A DNA stretch of 64,000 nt from Brachionus plicatilis (lineage: Eukaryota > Rotifera > Eurotatoria > Ploima > Brachionidae): contig QEOQ01000353.1 in assembly GCA_010279815.1 (NCBI GenBank), forward strand, positions 252,768 to 316,767, given 5' to 3'. Both the position numbers and the translations under genes were made by a program. The notes under the pieces were generated by a model that was given only the letters and a program-made list of their open reading frames with translations, was not told where the DNA came from and searched no databases. How positions within the stretch are numbered: the stretch's first letter is position 1; the number at the start of each line of letters is the position of its first letter. Of the stretch, positions 43,989 through 53,712 are shown in pieces.

Positions 43989-44774
43989 ATGATGCGGCAA
44001 CAACTATCCAATTTAATCCAATACATTTTTCGATCCGAACCAATACAAACCCCAAAGAACCCAATGCCACATGCTAAAGATTTAACATATCAGAGTATTT
44101 TGTCCATTTTGGCTGAGAAGGTAGAGTACCAATTCTTACAGTACTGGCAATTAAACCAATCGGTTTTACTCTTTTTTTCGATAGTGGTTTTAGTCTACAT
44201 ACTAAAAGGGATCAAGTGGTTTAATGGTTCTGAATTAAGAAACACGTGGACTCTTATCAATTTGCCAAATAGTTGGTTTAACATATCAAAAACACAACAT
44301 CCATTGTCAGTACTAAATGTACCTACATACATAGAGAGTAATTTCTCTCAACAGGATAAGATGTTGGAAAAAGATTTCCCAAAAAAGACACCACAAAAAA
44401 CACAGGAAACAAAAATGGAGTACAACTCCGACAAAAAACCACTACATGAGTACACAAAGATGAAAGGAATGACTGCTGTCATCGGTATCAGATTAGTAGT
44501 GCCATTAATGGTTTGCATTTCTCGAAAATGGTCGCAGTGTGCTTGGTCAGCGAAAAGCGTCCCACCTTCAACACTGTCTACAGAAAAACAAACACAATAC
44601 CTATCGTTAAATAAAAACAGACCAACATACACACCAACAAGATTAACCCAGCAGAAGCATTTTNNNNNNNNNNNNNNNNNNNNNNNNNNNNNNNNNNNNN
44701 NNNNAAAAAAAAAAAAAAAATTTTATTTTAAGGAGAGTTTACTCAGAAGAACCTTAAAGCAAAGGAGGATATAA
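43989..44774 (+). CDS. Internal ORF of the LTR element, unknown product
   Basis: A 261-codon frame (including about 14 unknown codons in the N run) in the only coding space of the element. The same frame starts at an ATG at 43968 but meets TAA at 43986-43988 before the ATG at 43989. The predicted product has a hydrophobic, membrane-like segment at about residues 57-75 ('SVLLFFSIVVLVYIL') and a Lys/Thr/Gln-rich remainder. I see no zinc knuckle, protease or polymerase motifs, so it is not recognisable as gag. It may be a degraded gag or unrelated cargo. Sequence after the N run is A-rich and unreliable. Confidence 0.4.
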   Translation: MMRQQLSNLIQYIFRSEPIQTPKNPMPHAKDLTYQSILSILAEKVEYQFLQYWQLNQSVLLFFSIVVLVYILKGIKWFNGSELRNTWTLINLPNSWFNISKTQHPLSVLNVPTYIESNFSQQDKMLEKDFPKKTPQKTQETKMEYNSDKKPLHEYTKMKGMTAVIGIRLVVPLMVCISRKWSQCAWSAKSVPPSTLSTEKQTQYLSLNKNRPTYTPTRLTQQKHFXXXXXXXXXXXXXXKKKKKFYFKESLLRRTLKQRRI

Positions 44775-44895
44775 TTATCCAGAAGAGCCTTTAAAATGTC
44801 AATACATTAGTTACCTTTTTTTTATTCCATGGTTAAATAGCTGTTCAATCATTGCTTCAGAGGCTTATTGCCTCTTAATTATTAAGGGGAAGGTA

Positions 44896-45098
44896 TGTTA
44901 AGACCCAAGTCTTGACATGTCTCTACTTATTATTTAATCTTGAATTAACTGCAGCTGAAGCACATGTTTTAGCTACTATATAAACCACTACCTCTTTTGT
45001 TATAATTTCGGATTCCATTTAATTAACTATTTACTAAATTAAATTGTTTTGTTTATTTCTTGGCTTAAATCCCTAAAGTCCAAACTTGAGACTTTACA
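44896..45098 (+). repeat. Right LTR
   Basis: 203 bp, identical to the left LTR as far as can be read; preceded by the purine tract and followed by the TTAG duplication. Confidence 0.95.
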
Positions 45099-45102
45099 TT
45101 AG

Positions 45103-47884
45103 AAAAAAAAAATTTAAGTCTTGTGACTTAAAAACAACTCTGAATTTATTTAATATATAAAATAAATTAGTAATATAATGAAAAATTCAATTCATTAGAA
45201 AAATTTACTACTCTTAATAGTTTAATATTACTTGAATTTCTATCCTCAGTTCTAATTTTACTGATCAAACTTGCTTTTGCTAATTCTCGGTCCATTTTTG
45301 ATATAAGTTGTTATTTATGCCATTTTTCGTCCATAACCTCTTTGCTTCATTCGTGATATCCGAATTTTTTTAAGCGACTCAATTATATTAAAAGAATTTT
45401 TATCTCTCAAATATAATTCAGCTGAGTAAGTTACAAGTAAACTGAAGCAAGTAAGCTATTAAAAAAATGTGAAACATCAAGTTTTAGCAACCCAAATAAA
45501 TAAAAGAAAAATTCCTGACATCATTTCAAACAAGTAATTCATGTAAAAATCTTGCTAAGAAAAAAAGATAATTTTCTAATTTATCAAAGTTGGATACCTT
45601 TCTAAAATAAGAAATTTATCATTTATTTGTAAATCTGTACCGAGCTAAAGCTCCTTCAGATTAAATAAAAAAAAAATAAAAATAAAAAATAAAAATAAAG
45701 TTAAATAAAATAAAATAAAACGGGATTTTTTTGTTAAATAAGGATGATTTTACTGTCAATCAGTGACACAAATTAACTTGCAGACATTGGTAATGTGATT
45801 TTTGGAAAAAAATAGATAAAATGTTTGTGGAAACAATTTCCAAAGGGGTTATGTGTCAATAATACTGCTATATTTCCTTCATTTTAAAAGAAATTAAGAA
45901 AAAAAAAATATTTTAACATGAAGAACTCGAAGAGAGAAAATTTTTTTACTTTTCTTACTATTACTTTTTTTTAATTCATAAAAAAAAAATTTTTTTAATT
46001 TAATTTAAACATCAAAATGTCAACTTTTTTTAATAAATACTTTAAAAATATATTTTTAAAAATTTTATTTACTATTCAAAACTTTAAATATTTGACAAAT
46101 GATCAATACTTTGAATGAGGTGATATAATTTTGCAGAACAATTTCTTTACAAAAAGTAAAAAGTTATCTAAATTTTGGAACAAAAAATAAAATTATACTG
46201 TCAGTCTACGAATTGTTCTAGAAAATTTAGACCTTGTGTTTTATACCTAAACATCTTTTAGCTTATTTATTTTCCCTGTTATCCCGTGGGCAAGCTCTTA
46301 GTGCCAAATGAGTAGGTTCATAACATCTGCAATAGCTATGCAAATTTGCAAAACATTATTACAGAGCTTTTTATCTTAATTTTTATTTTAAAAAAAAAAT
46401 TTTGAAAAACAAAAATTATAAATTCTGTAAATCTCTAAAAAAAAAATTTGAAACAAAATTCTGGTAACTTGAGTCTCATGCTATATAACAACACCGACAA
46501 AAAAAAAAATTAAAAAATAGCGATTTCGCATTTTCTAAATAAAGAATTGCAGAATTTTTGCAGATACCTAATTTTGGGTGATAAAATGTTTGTAACATCT
46601 GAAAAATTTTTGGGAACAATTCAACACCAACTAAATTTTTTTATTGTTCTTTGTTTCAAAATTTTAAAAATGAAATAAATTTTTACTTTTAGTCTAGCAA
46701 TTGTTCTGCAAAAGTGTTCAGCTGCCTCAAGCTTTTTATCACACAAAACTATGTCTCTGCAATTTAATTTCTATGATATTTTGATACAAATACTTCTTTG
46801 CAGGATTGCAGAGTTTTAGCACAGACTTTTTCATGCTTTGTTTCAGCTGAATAAAAATAATTTGACACATACCTCTGTTTGTATGACTACTCAAAATAAA
46901 ATTTTTAAAGACTCTTAGGTGGCCAAAATCTGCCAAAAAGTAAGAAAGGTCGATGTTAAGCGTGATCAACATATAAGAAATAATGTGAAAAAATTTTAAC
47001 AGGTCGGATAAATATAAATTTGATTAATTTTGATTTTTTATCTTATTTTTTTCCAAGTTACAAATTAAAAAATTTATAATAAAATTCGCTAATAAACCTC
47101 AAAGTAAATAAACTTGATTGTGTGTGAAAGTGAATTGATTTATTTAAGTTAGTAAATAAAAAGTAAATAAAATGCACTTAACGGGAAATTTTATTTGTCA
47201 TCTAGAAATATATTGATTTATTATTGGCAGCCAACTGTAAGAAATCAATACCACACAATTAGAATAGAATATCTCGATTTTAAATTACAACTTTATAAAA
47301 TTTTTGTGAAAAAAAAGGAAAATTTTGCTGTTGTTGTTGATCTGAACGAACTTTGACTCGACATAGATTACTAATGATCTTTCAAATATATTAAAATTAA
47401 TAAATTATTTTTTAGTATAATCATGGCTCAATGTCCAAATTGCTAAAATTAAATTTTTCCTATTTTTATTTTTGCAAACAACAAATTTTATTTTTTTAAA
47501 ATTTATTTTGGCTTAATTAAATAACTTATATGAAGTTACTTGAATTATTAATTAAAAAACTTTTGTCTTGATCTCAAAAATAGGCCGACCAAAATATATG
47601 AAAAGGTGTTATCCAATTAAAATTTTAAAGAAATTCTAATTTATTAAATAATTTATTTCAATTTCAATTTCTAAAGAACTAAAAACTCTATTTTATTTTT
47701 ACCATTTTTTTTGCAATAATTGGGTTTAAACGAAGGCGTATGCCATTCGGACGAACCTGGGGATCACCCCCTAATTATATTTAAAAAAAAAAAAATATCA
47801 ATTTATTTAATTAAAATTGAATTTTTTTGTAACCAAATAAATAAAGCTAACATTGGATTAATTCATTTTTAGATTGTAAATGAT
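45103..47884. other. AT-rich intergenic region with element scraps
   Basis: No gene is supported. Contents: a GAGC/GCTC hairpin tail in plus polarity at 45634-45664 followed by an A-rich tail of about 50 nt; a palindromic element at about 46128-46714 ('ttttgcagaacaatt' at both ends, inverted); and a GGGG-atca-CCCC hairpin at 47759-47770 followed by 'ctaattatatttaaaaaaaa'. Confidence 0.45.
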
Positions 47885-48060
47885 TTAAAGTAAATTTAAA
47901 TGTTCATATAAGTGATGAATAACATATTACTGCAGTTTTTCCTCAAGGCTCAGTAACTAGTCCTTTATTATTTAGTACTTTTATCAATGATATACCTAGA
48001 AGAAATAAAAAAAATAGTGAATACTCTCTTCTTTTTGCTGACGACTTGGTTTCATATATC
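47885..48060 (+). pseudogene. LINE reverse transcriptase fragment (palm motifs)
   Basis: The plus-strand frame contains the B' motif 'PQGSVTSPLLFSTFINDIP' (about 47943-47999) and the catalytic 'LFADDLVSY' (about 48030-48056), with one stop upstream. It breaks off in a T-rich run after 48060. A third reverse-transcriptase lineage by sequence; only about 55 codons remain. Confidence 0.8.
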
Positions 48061-49871
48061 TTATTTTTTTTTTATTATATTTTTTAGTCACTGGGCCTTA
48101 CAGGTTACTAAAATTAAAAAAAAAAATAAATATTAAGAAATTAAATAATTCCTAAACAAAAAAATTAATTAATTACAAATAAAATTTATTTGTTGACAGT
48201 CTTTTTTATTTCTAAATTTTAAAAAATTTCTTCTGATAATCTAATAAAAAAGCTTTTTGAAAAAATAAACCTTACAAAAAAATTATTTCTAAGAAATACT
48301 CATGATGAAAATCCATGCAAGTCTTATTAGGTTCAGATTTATTGAACTTTAAATTTTAGCACCACAGACATGGAAACATAATACTAGTACTTTGTTTAGT
48401 TTTTAAAATTGATTATTACTTTTTATCTCTGTTTCAGTTTCTAATGCGAAGCAAGATACTTAAAAATATTGAAATTAAATTCAAAAATAACTTGTGTCAA
48501 GATATTCCATCATGCCTCTTGGTAAATTTTTTGGATTTATTAAGCTTAATAGCATTAAAGTTCGTCTTAACCAGGTATTATCAAACTAGCCGACAAAAAA
48601 ATTTATTCGGTCTAATCGTTTATGTGAACCATTGTTAAACCTTTGTGGGTGAACTTCTAGCTCACCAAATCTTATTTTGGTTCACTTTTAATTGAATTAA
48701 AAAATTGAGTGAGCAAATAGCTCACAAAATCTTTTAAATACTTCAATTAAAAATTTTTTTTTGTCTTTTTCTAATGGCAGAAATAATTTAGTCACTCAGA
48801 GCCATTTAAAAATTTAAAAAGCTTAAACCTGTGCAACAGAAACAGTCACAAAATATTCAAATTAATTTAAATTTATTTCATTTTATTCTTGCTAATTCAA
48901 AATTCTAGTAAAAATATTTATTATAAAATTTAGATCTATCTCAAATTTTGTCATTTTGAAAAAAAAAGATAAGTAATTTGAAATTTAAAGTTAAACCTAT
49001 CAATCAATCATAGAAAAATTTTAATTATTTTTTGAATATACCCTAACACTTTTTGATTATTATTTGATGCTTCATTTATGTAGAAATCATGCTCTGAAAA
49101 ATACTATTAATTTAAAAATTAAAAATTTTAATAATTTAATCCACAAATATTTTCTTTTTTATTATTTTTTTCCATCATCTAGATTTTGTTTTCTTAAAAA
49201 TTTTTTTTGCTTCCATAAAAGTTAAAAAAAAATTTAAATAAAGTTAATCTTTTTATTTTAGTCATCAGTTAAGCACAAAATTTCAATTGAAATTTTTTTT
49301 TTAAACATCAAATATCTTTTCATTGGTATGCTTAGAATTTCCATCTTTTATAACAATATAAGTTCTAAATGAAAATATAATCTTCTTTAACCAAAAGTTT
49401 AGTTTTCTTAGCCTAGTCTTATTCATTTTCTAAATTTTCCACATGATTTGAAGAAAATGCAAAGATTAATTAAAGTAAATCTTCAAAAAAATCATTAACT
49501 GAACTATAAACTGGCTAATTGCTCTAAAAAATAAAATATGTTAAGCCTTGGAATTTATATTTGAAAATAAAAAAAATTCAAATAATAAATTAAATTTAAA
49601 AATATTTTTGTTACCAATATTTTTTCAAATATAAACCTCACTATTTGTGAACATTTTTACTGTTGTAAACATCTCAGCACCTTGGATTTTAACAATTCTA
49701 TCAATAAATTTTTTTTAAACAAGGTCAATTAGAAAAAAAAGAAAATGCAAATTATTTATAAATAAAAAGATTCACAATTAAAAAGACTAATTTTTTTGAA
49801 AATATGAATTAAATTCTATTATTTAGCCAAAGCTGAGAAAAAAAAAATAATGAATCAACATCTAAAATTAA
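48061..49871. other. AT-rich desert
   Basis: No coding signal apart from a biased 64-codon ORF at 48444-48638 that I do not accept. A possible retroposon end ('gtcactgggccttacaggtt') lies at 48086-48107. Confidence 0.4.
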
Positions 49872-52256
49872 TTAGTGACAGGTCAAAGAGAAAATTAAAT
49901 CTCTTCTAACCAGGGAAATTTCTCCTGGAGAGTTTGGGCCAAACTAGAGTTAAGAAAATATTTTATAATAGGAAAATTTATGTGTTTTTCATTTATAGAA
50001 TCTTTTGAAAGAAGAATTACAAATCATTATTGTCCTAAGAAAGAACTCATTTAGGCTGTTAAAATTTGGAATCCGATGTCAAAGAAATGATAAAACCTTT
50101 TTTTTTATTATTATTAATGTCCAAAAATAAACTAAACTTTAAAAATTTTTTCCTTTTTTATTTAGTTTCAAACGAGCTCTCTATAAATAATATTATTTTA
50201 AATTAATAGCATGAATAAAATATTCAAAATCAGCTAATTTCTTTTTTCAAATTTTTAATTTAAATACTTGAAATTAATAGATAAAAATAAGCATTAAATT
50301 GATACTTTTTTCTGTGAGACTAAAATTTCAAAAATTCAAAAATGATCATCAAAATATTTTTATCTAGATTTTAATAAATTAAATCTTAGTCCAATTATAA
50401 ATTAATAATTACTATTATTTATTTCAATTAACTTGTTGGAGGCGATGTAAAAATTAATGGCGTGGATAAGAAATTTTACCAACAGATGTAAACCACCAAA
50501 CCAATACAATGAATCTGAGAAGTCAGCAAAATCAGATGCTGAAAAGAAGTCATGGCTTGAAACCTGAAACAAAATTTTTGGAAAAAAAAAAGTTTTTTTC
50601 ACGACTATTGCGCTTCATTTAATAATGAATCATCTTTAATCTTTGCTATTTTTATTAAAAATTTGAATAAAAGAATCTGAATTTTAAGAATAATCTTTAA
50701 ATTTGTTCAAAAAAAAAATTATCTTTTTATTCATATTCTAGGCACGTTGTAAAATTTTGTCTAAAAATAATTTTAATTTTTTACCACTCATCTCAATTCG
50801 GAAAAAAAACTTCTATTAAAAAAAATAAATTTTAGATCCATGATTCAAACAAGACTGATTATTTTTTGAACCAAAAATTTTAAGTAAGGAAAAAATGTCT
50901 ATTGCGAAATTTAGCCAAAAAGCAAATATTAAAATTTTTCAGCTGCGTCATATTTCACAGTCATTTTGCTAATAAATTTCCTTTTTTAACTATTAGCATT
51001 TACATAGATCATTAAAACAACTGGTTCGAAATCGAGACCAACTGGTAACCATAGGTATATCGTTTGCATTGAATGACTGTCAAAAATTAATCAACACAAA
51101 ACTACTCTCAATCTTTATTAGCCTACTAAAAATGACTTTTATTAAAAAAAATATTTGATTCTAATCTTAAAAAAAATGCAGAAAATGATATTTATTTTTT
51201 TCTATCCATACCTCTTGATTAACTGTTGTTTGAGGCCAAAAACCTATTTACGAATTGACTTAAATTTTTCCAACTAAAATTATTTGTTCCTATAATTAAT
51301 AAAATATACAATTTCAAAATGTTTATTAAACACTTGATTACCAATTTAGTAGGTACATGAGAAACTAGAAAAATCGGGTTCTCTCAACAACAACAACAAA
51401 AATATTCTAAATCCAAATCATTTGCTAGCAATTAATAAATAGCTTTATTTTATGCTAAAGAAAAAAGCTGAAAATTTCAAAAGTAAATATTTAAATATCT
51501 TGAATAATTAATATCTAGCTAAAAAAAAATCTTTATAATTTTAGGTATTTGATTTGGCTGAATGAAAAGTGGTCTCTGGCCAAGGTCTAGCGAATTAACT
51601 ACTTTTAAATTTAAAGCAAAATTAAAAAAAATTAAAAAAAAGCCTAAAACCGGATTTACCTAGTTTTGTTTTGATTGAATCGGTTTATTGTGAGTTTGGC
51701 TTAAAAAAAGAATAAGGTCAAGCAAATAGAGCGGCAGAAAAAGAGACATTGTTTGACATTTTGCAGCACAAATTTTATTTCTTATTTTGCCAATTTTCAT
51801 TACACTCGTTTGTCTATTTATTGATCATTTTATTTACTTTAGAGCCTAGCGAGAGAAATTAAATTTTTGAAATTTGATAACTTTGAATCCTAAGAAAACT
51901 AAAGCCAAGCTAAGCTTGATGCAAATTTTTCAAGCCAAGTTCGTGTTTAAGTCATTTTTTTCTCCGACCAAATATTAAAATTTGAAAAAAGATAAAATTA
52001 AAATTAATTAAAATAAAAGTTAAGGTAAATAATAAAAGATAAATATGCTATCTTATCACTTTCAATTGATCGAAATTATCTTTTTTAAATTTGATACCAA
52101 ATCCATGATCCGTCAAATTAATCAAAATTTTTAAAAGCTTACTTCGCTTGATCTCAAGTCACTTTTTGCGCTTTTTCGACCAGACTTTTTCGCCAACTCA
52201 TCTCTTTTATTCGCACCATCTTCTCCCAATTCTGGTATATCTTCACTTGTCTTCAT
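49872..52256 (-). CDS. Candidate small gene of three exons, unknown product
   Basis: Minus strand. Exon 1, 52143-52256, has an ATG preceded by an acceptor ('ttctttag') and encodes 38 charged residues (Lys/Glu/Ser-rich, 'KKSGRKSAKSDLRSSE'), ending at a GTAAGC donor. Exon 2, 50480-50563, has a clean 'gtttcag' acceptor and GTAAAA donor and 28 codons ('FADFSDSLYWFGGLHLL'). Exon 3, 49872-49943, has a 'ctctag' acceptor and 23 codons to a stop. All joins are phase 0, giving 89 residues. If exon 2 is not spliced, its frame instead runs to a stop at 50402 with a hydrophobic tail. No homology is recognised. Only exon 1 is reasonably convincing; exons 2 and 3 are inferred from splice sites and local composition. 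Confidence 0.35.
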
Positions 52257-53418
52257 TTTTACATCTAAAGAACAAAAATTGTTTTCGCTCTTTAAATTGT
52301 CTTTTCAATTTTAAATTTTGTAAATATTTGTAAACCTAGCTTATTAAATTTTTATTATGTAACTTTAGATTTTAATTGAGATAAAAAAAAAATTGAGAAA
52401 TATCATAAAAAATTATATTCCATTAAATTATTCTACCTGATGGTGCCTGCTTCACTCTTTTCAATTATGCAACATTTAACAAAATTAAAAAAAAATTTTT
52501 AAATTTTCTAAAAATGTTTTGAAAATATAAGAATAGTTTAAAAAATTTTTTTTTAAATTTTTAAAAATAAAAGAGTTAAATAAAAAATTAATTTAATAAA
52601 AAAAGTGCAAAGCTCAGATTTTCAATTCTTGAATTGCCGGATTAACTCGATTCCGATCAAGGCATCGCTAATGATGATTGTTCAAACAAATTAAAACTAC
52701 TAGAAGATTTAAGATTTTATTTAAAAAAAAAAAGAGATAAACTACTTGTATTAACAAATCTATTTTTGGGTAACAAAAAAATTTTTTTTTTATAATTTGA
52801 TTTTGATTCAGATTGAGTGAGAAGACTTGAAGGTAAATTGCGGTTTAAATGAGAATGAGAACAAAGCGTAGCCTTTTGCTTAAATTTATGCCTAAACGTG
52901 ATTGTTTATCTTGATAGAACAAACAATGTTTTTTAGATTTAGCTGCTTAATAAGATAAAACAATGCTTTTGAGGAACATATGAAAATTTAGATTGGTATA
53001 GATAATGCATGCTTGCTGGTTGCTTATGCATTATCTAAAAATTATTAATTTCGAATTATTTTTTGGATGAAAATTTTCGGCATGTTTTTGCTCAATGCAA
53101 AATTTTGGAAACCATTAAATGAATTTAATTGACAAGCTAAAATAAACAGTTTTAATATTTCAGATTTAATTTGATATCTAATTCAAGTTTTGATTTTCAT
53201 TTTTCTTTTATTTAACACTCATTAGAGTATTTGATATTTATTCAATTTCGAAATTAAATGATCTATTTTTATAACTAAATGATTTAGATAATAAAATTTT
53301 AATATTTTTTAGATGCTTTTTTAAATTCTATAATAAATAAATTGAATAAACTATTAGTATCTTTTATTATAAATAATGCCATCTTTTGAATTTTTTGGTT
53401 AAAAAAATTAAATAAACG
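52257..53418. other. Intergenic region between small genes
   Basis: A/T-rich. A slightly GC-richer stretch at 52614-52680 and one at 52800-52920 carry no long ORF; they may be upstream exons or promoter of the minus-strand small gene. Confidence 0.35.
53368..53375 (+). promoter_or_regulatory. TATA box of the cysteine-rich peptide gene
   Basis: TATAAATA lies 44 nt upstream of the ATG, compatible with a start of transcription near 53400 and a leader of about 20 nt. Confidence 0.4.
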
Positions 53419-53712
53419 ATGAAGTATTTGAAAATAGCCGTGATAGTTCTTTTAGCTTTAAATTTTGTCTCAGTAATTGACGGAACTTGCCTCAATATTG
53501 GACTACGTTGCATTGACTTTGGATGCAGATTAATAGGTTTTGAATTAATTTATAAAATTTTTAAAAAAAGTTTTATTTTATAAAAAGGTGGTGATTGTGT
53601 ACAAAAAACCAAATACTGCAAAGTATTTAGATTAAGAATTCCATGTGGAGTGACTTGTTCTTGTGGAGCCATGCGTTTTAGGGAACATTTGAATCAAATT
53701 ATTAAGAAATAA
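53419..53712 (+). CDS. Secreted cysteine-rich peptide (two exons)
   Basis: Exons 53419-53536 and 53588-53712 are separated by a 51-nt GT-AG intron, phase 1, encoding 80 residues. A signal peptide (about 1-22, hydrophobic core 'IAVIVLLALNFV') precedes a mature chain of about 58 residues with eight cysteines at 24, 31, 36, 43, 50, 59, 63 and 65 (spacing 6-4-6-6-8-3-1) and several Arg/Lys. An even number of cysteines and a basic charge suit a disulfide-stabilised extracellular peptide. The C-terminal 15 residues lack cysteine and form a charged helix-like tail. I do not recognise the cysteine framework; antimicrobial, signalling, toxin-like or matrix roles are all possible. Evidence is the intact frame across a small intron, the signal peptide and a nearby TATA box. 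Confidence 0.75.

Larger units (their letters stand above)
43576..45098 (+). mobile_element. Complete small LTR retroelement (TRIM-like, non-autonomous)
   Basis: Two 203-bp LTRs, 43576-43778 and 44896-45098, that read identically throughout, both TG...CA, flanked by the 4-bp target duplication TTAG (43572-43575 and 45099-45102). Directly after the left LTR is a primer-binding-site-like 'tttggtgcccagtgggagga' (43779 on), and before the right LTR a purine tract 'aaggggaagg' (44884-44893). A 4-bp duplication and this kind of binding site suit the Ty3/gypsy superfamily. The internal region is only 1117 bp, lacks reverse transcriptase and integrase, and is partly N (44664-44704). Identical LTRs imply very recent insertion, so a partner element must supply the enzymes. 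Confidence 0.93.

Noticed and set aside
45241..45380. Minus-strand interrupted frame reading KMDRELAKASLISKIRTEDR
   Set aside because: Looks like a transposase or gene scrap but has several stops and no family I can name; not annotated.
46739..46972. 77-codon minus-strand ORF
   Set aside because: No recognisable domain, no splice context, repeat-rich surroundings.
48444..48638. 64-codon plus-strand ORF
   Set aside because: No domain, no neighbouring exon and AT-driven composition; chance ORF most likely.
50457..50570. Plus-strand 36-codon ORF ending KKSWLET
   Set aside because: It overlaps the minus-strand exon candidate with better splice sites. Neither strand is proven, and the plus frame lacks a partner exon.
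52148..52333. Plus-strand 61-codon ORF
   Set aside because: Antisense of the charged minus-strand exon; composition is F/S/L/H-rich as expected for a shadow frame.
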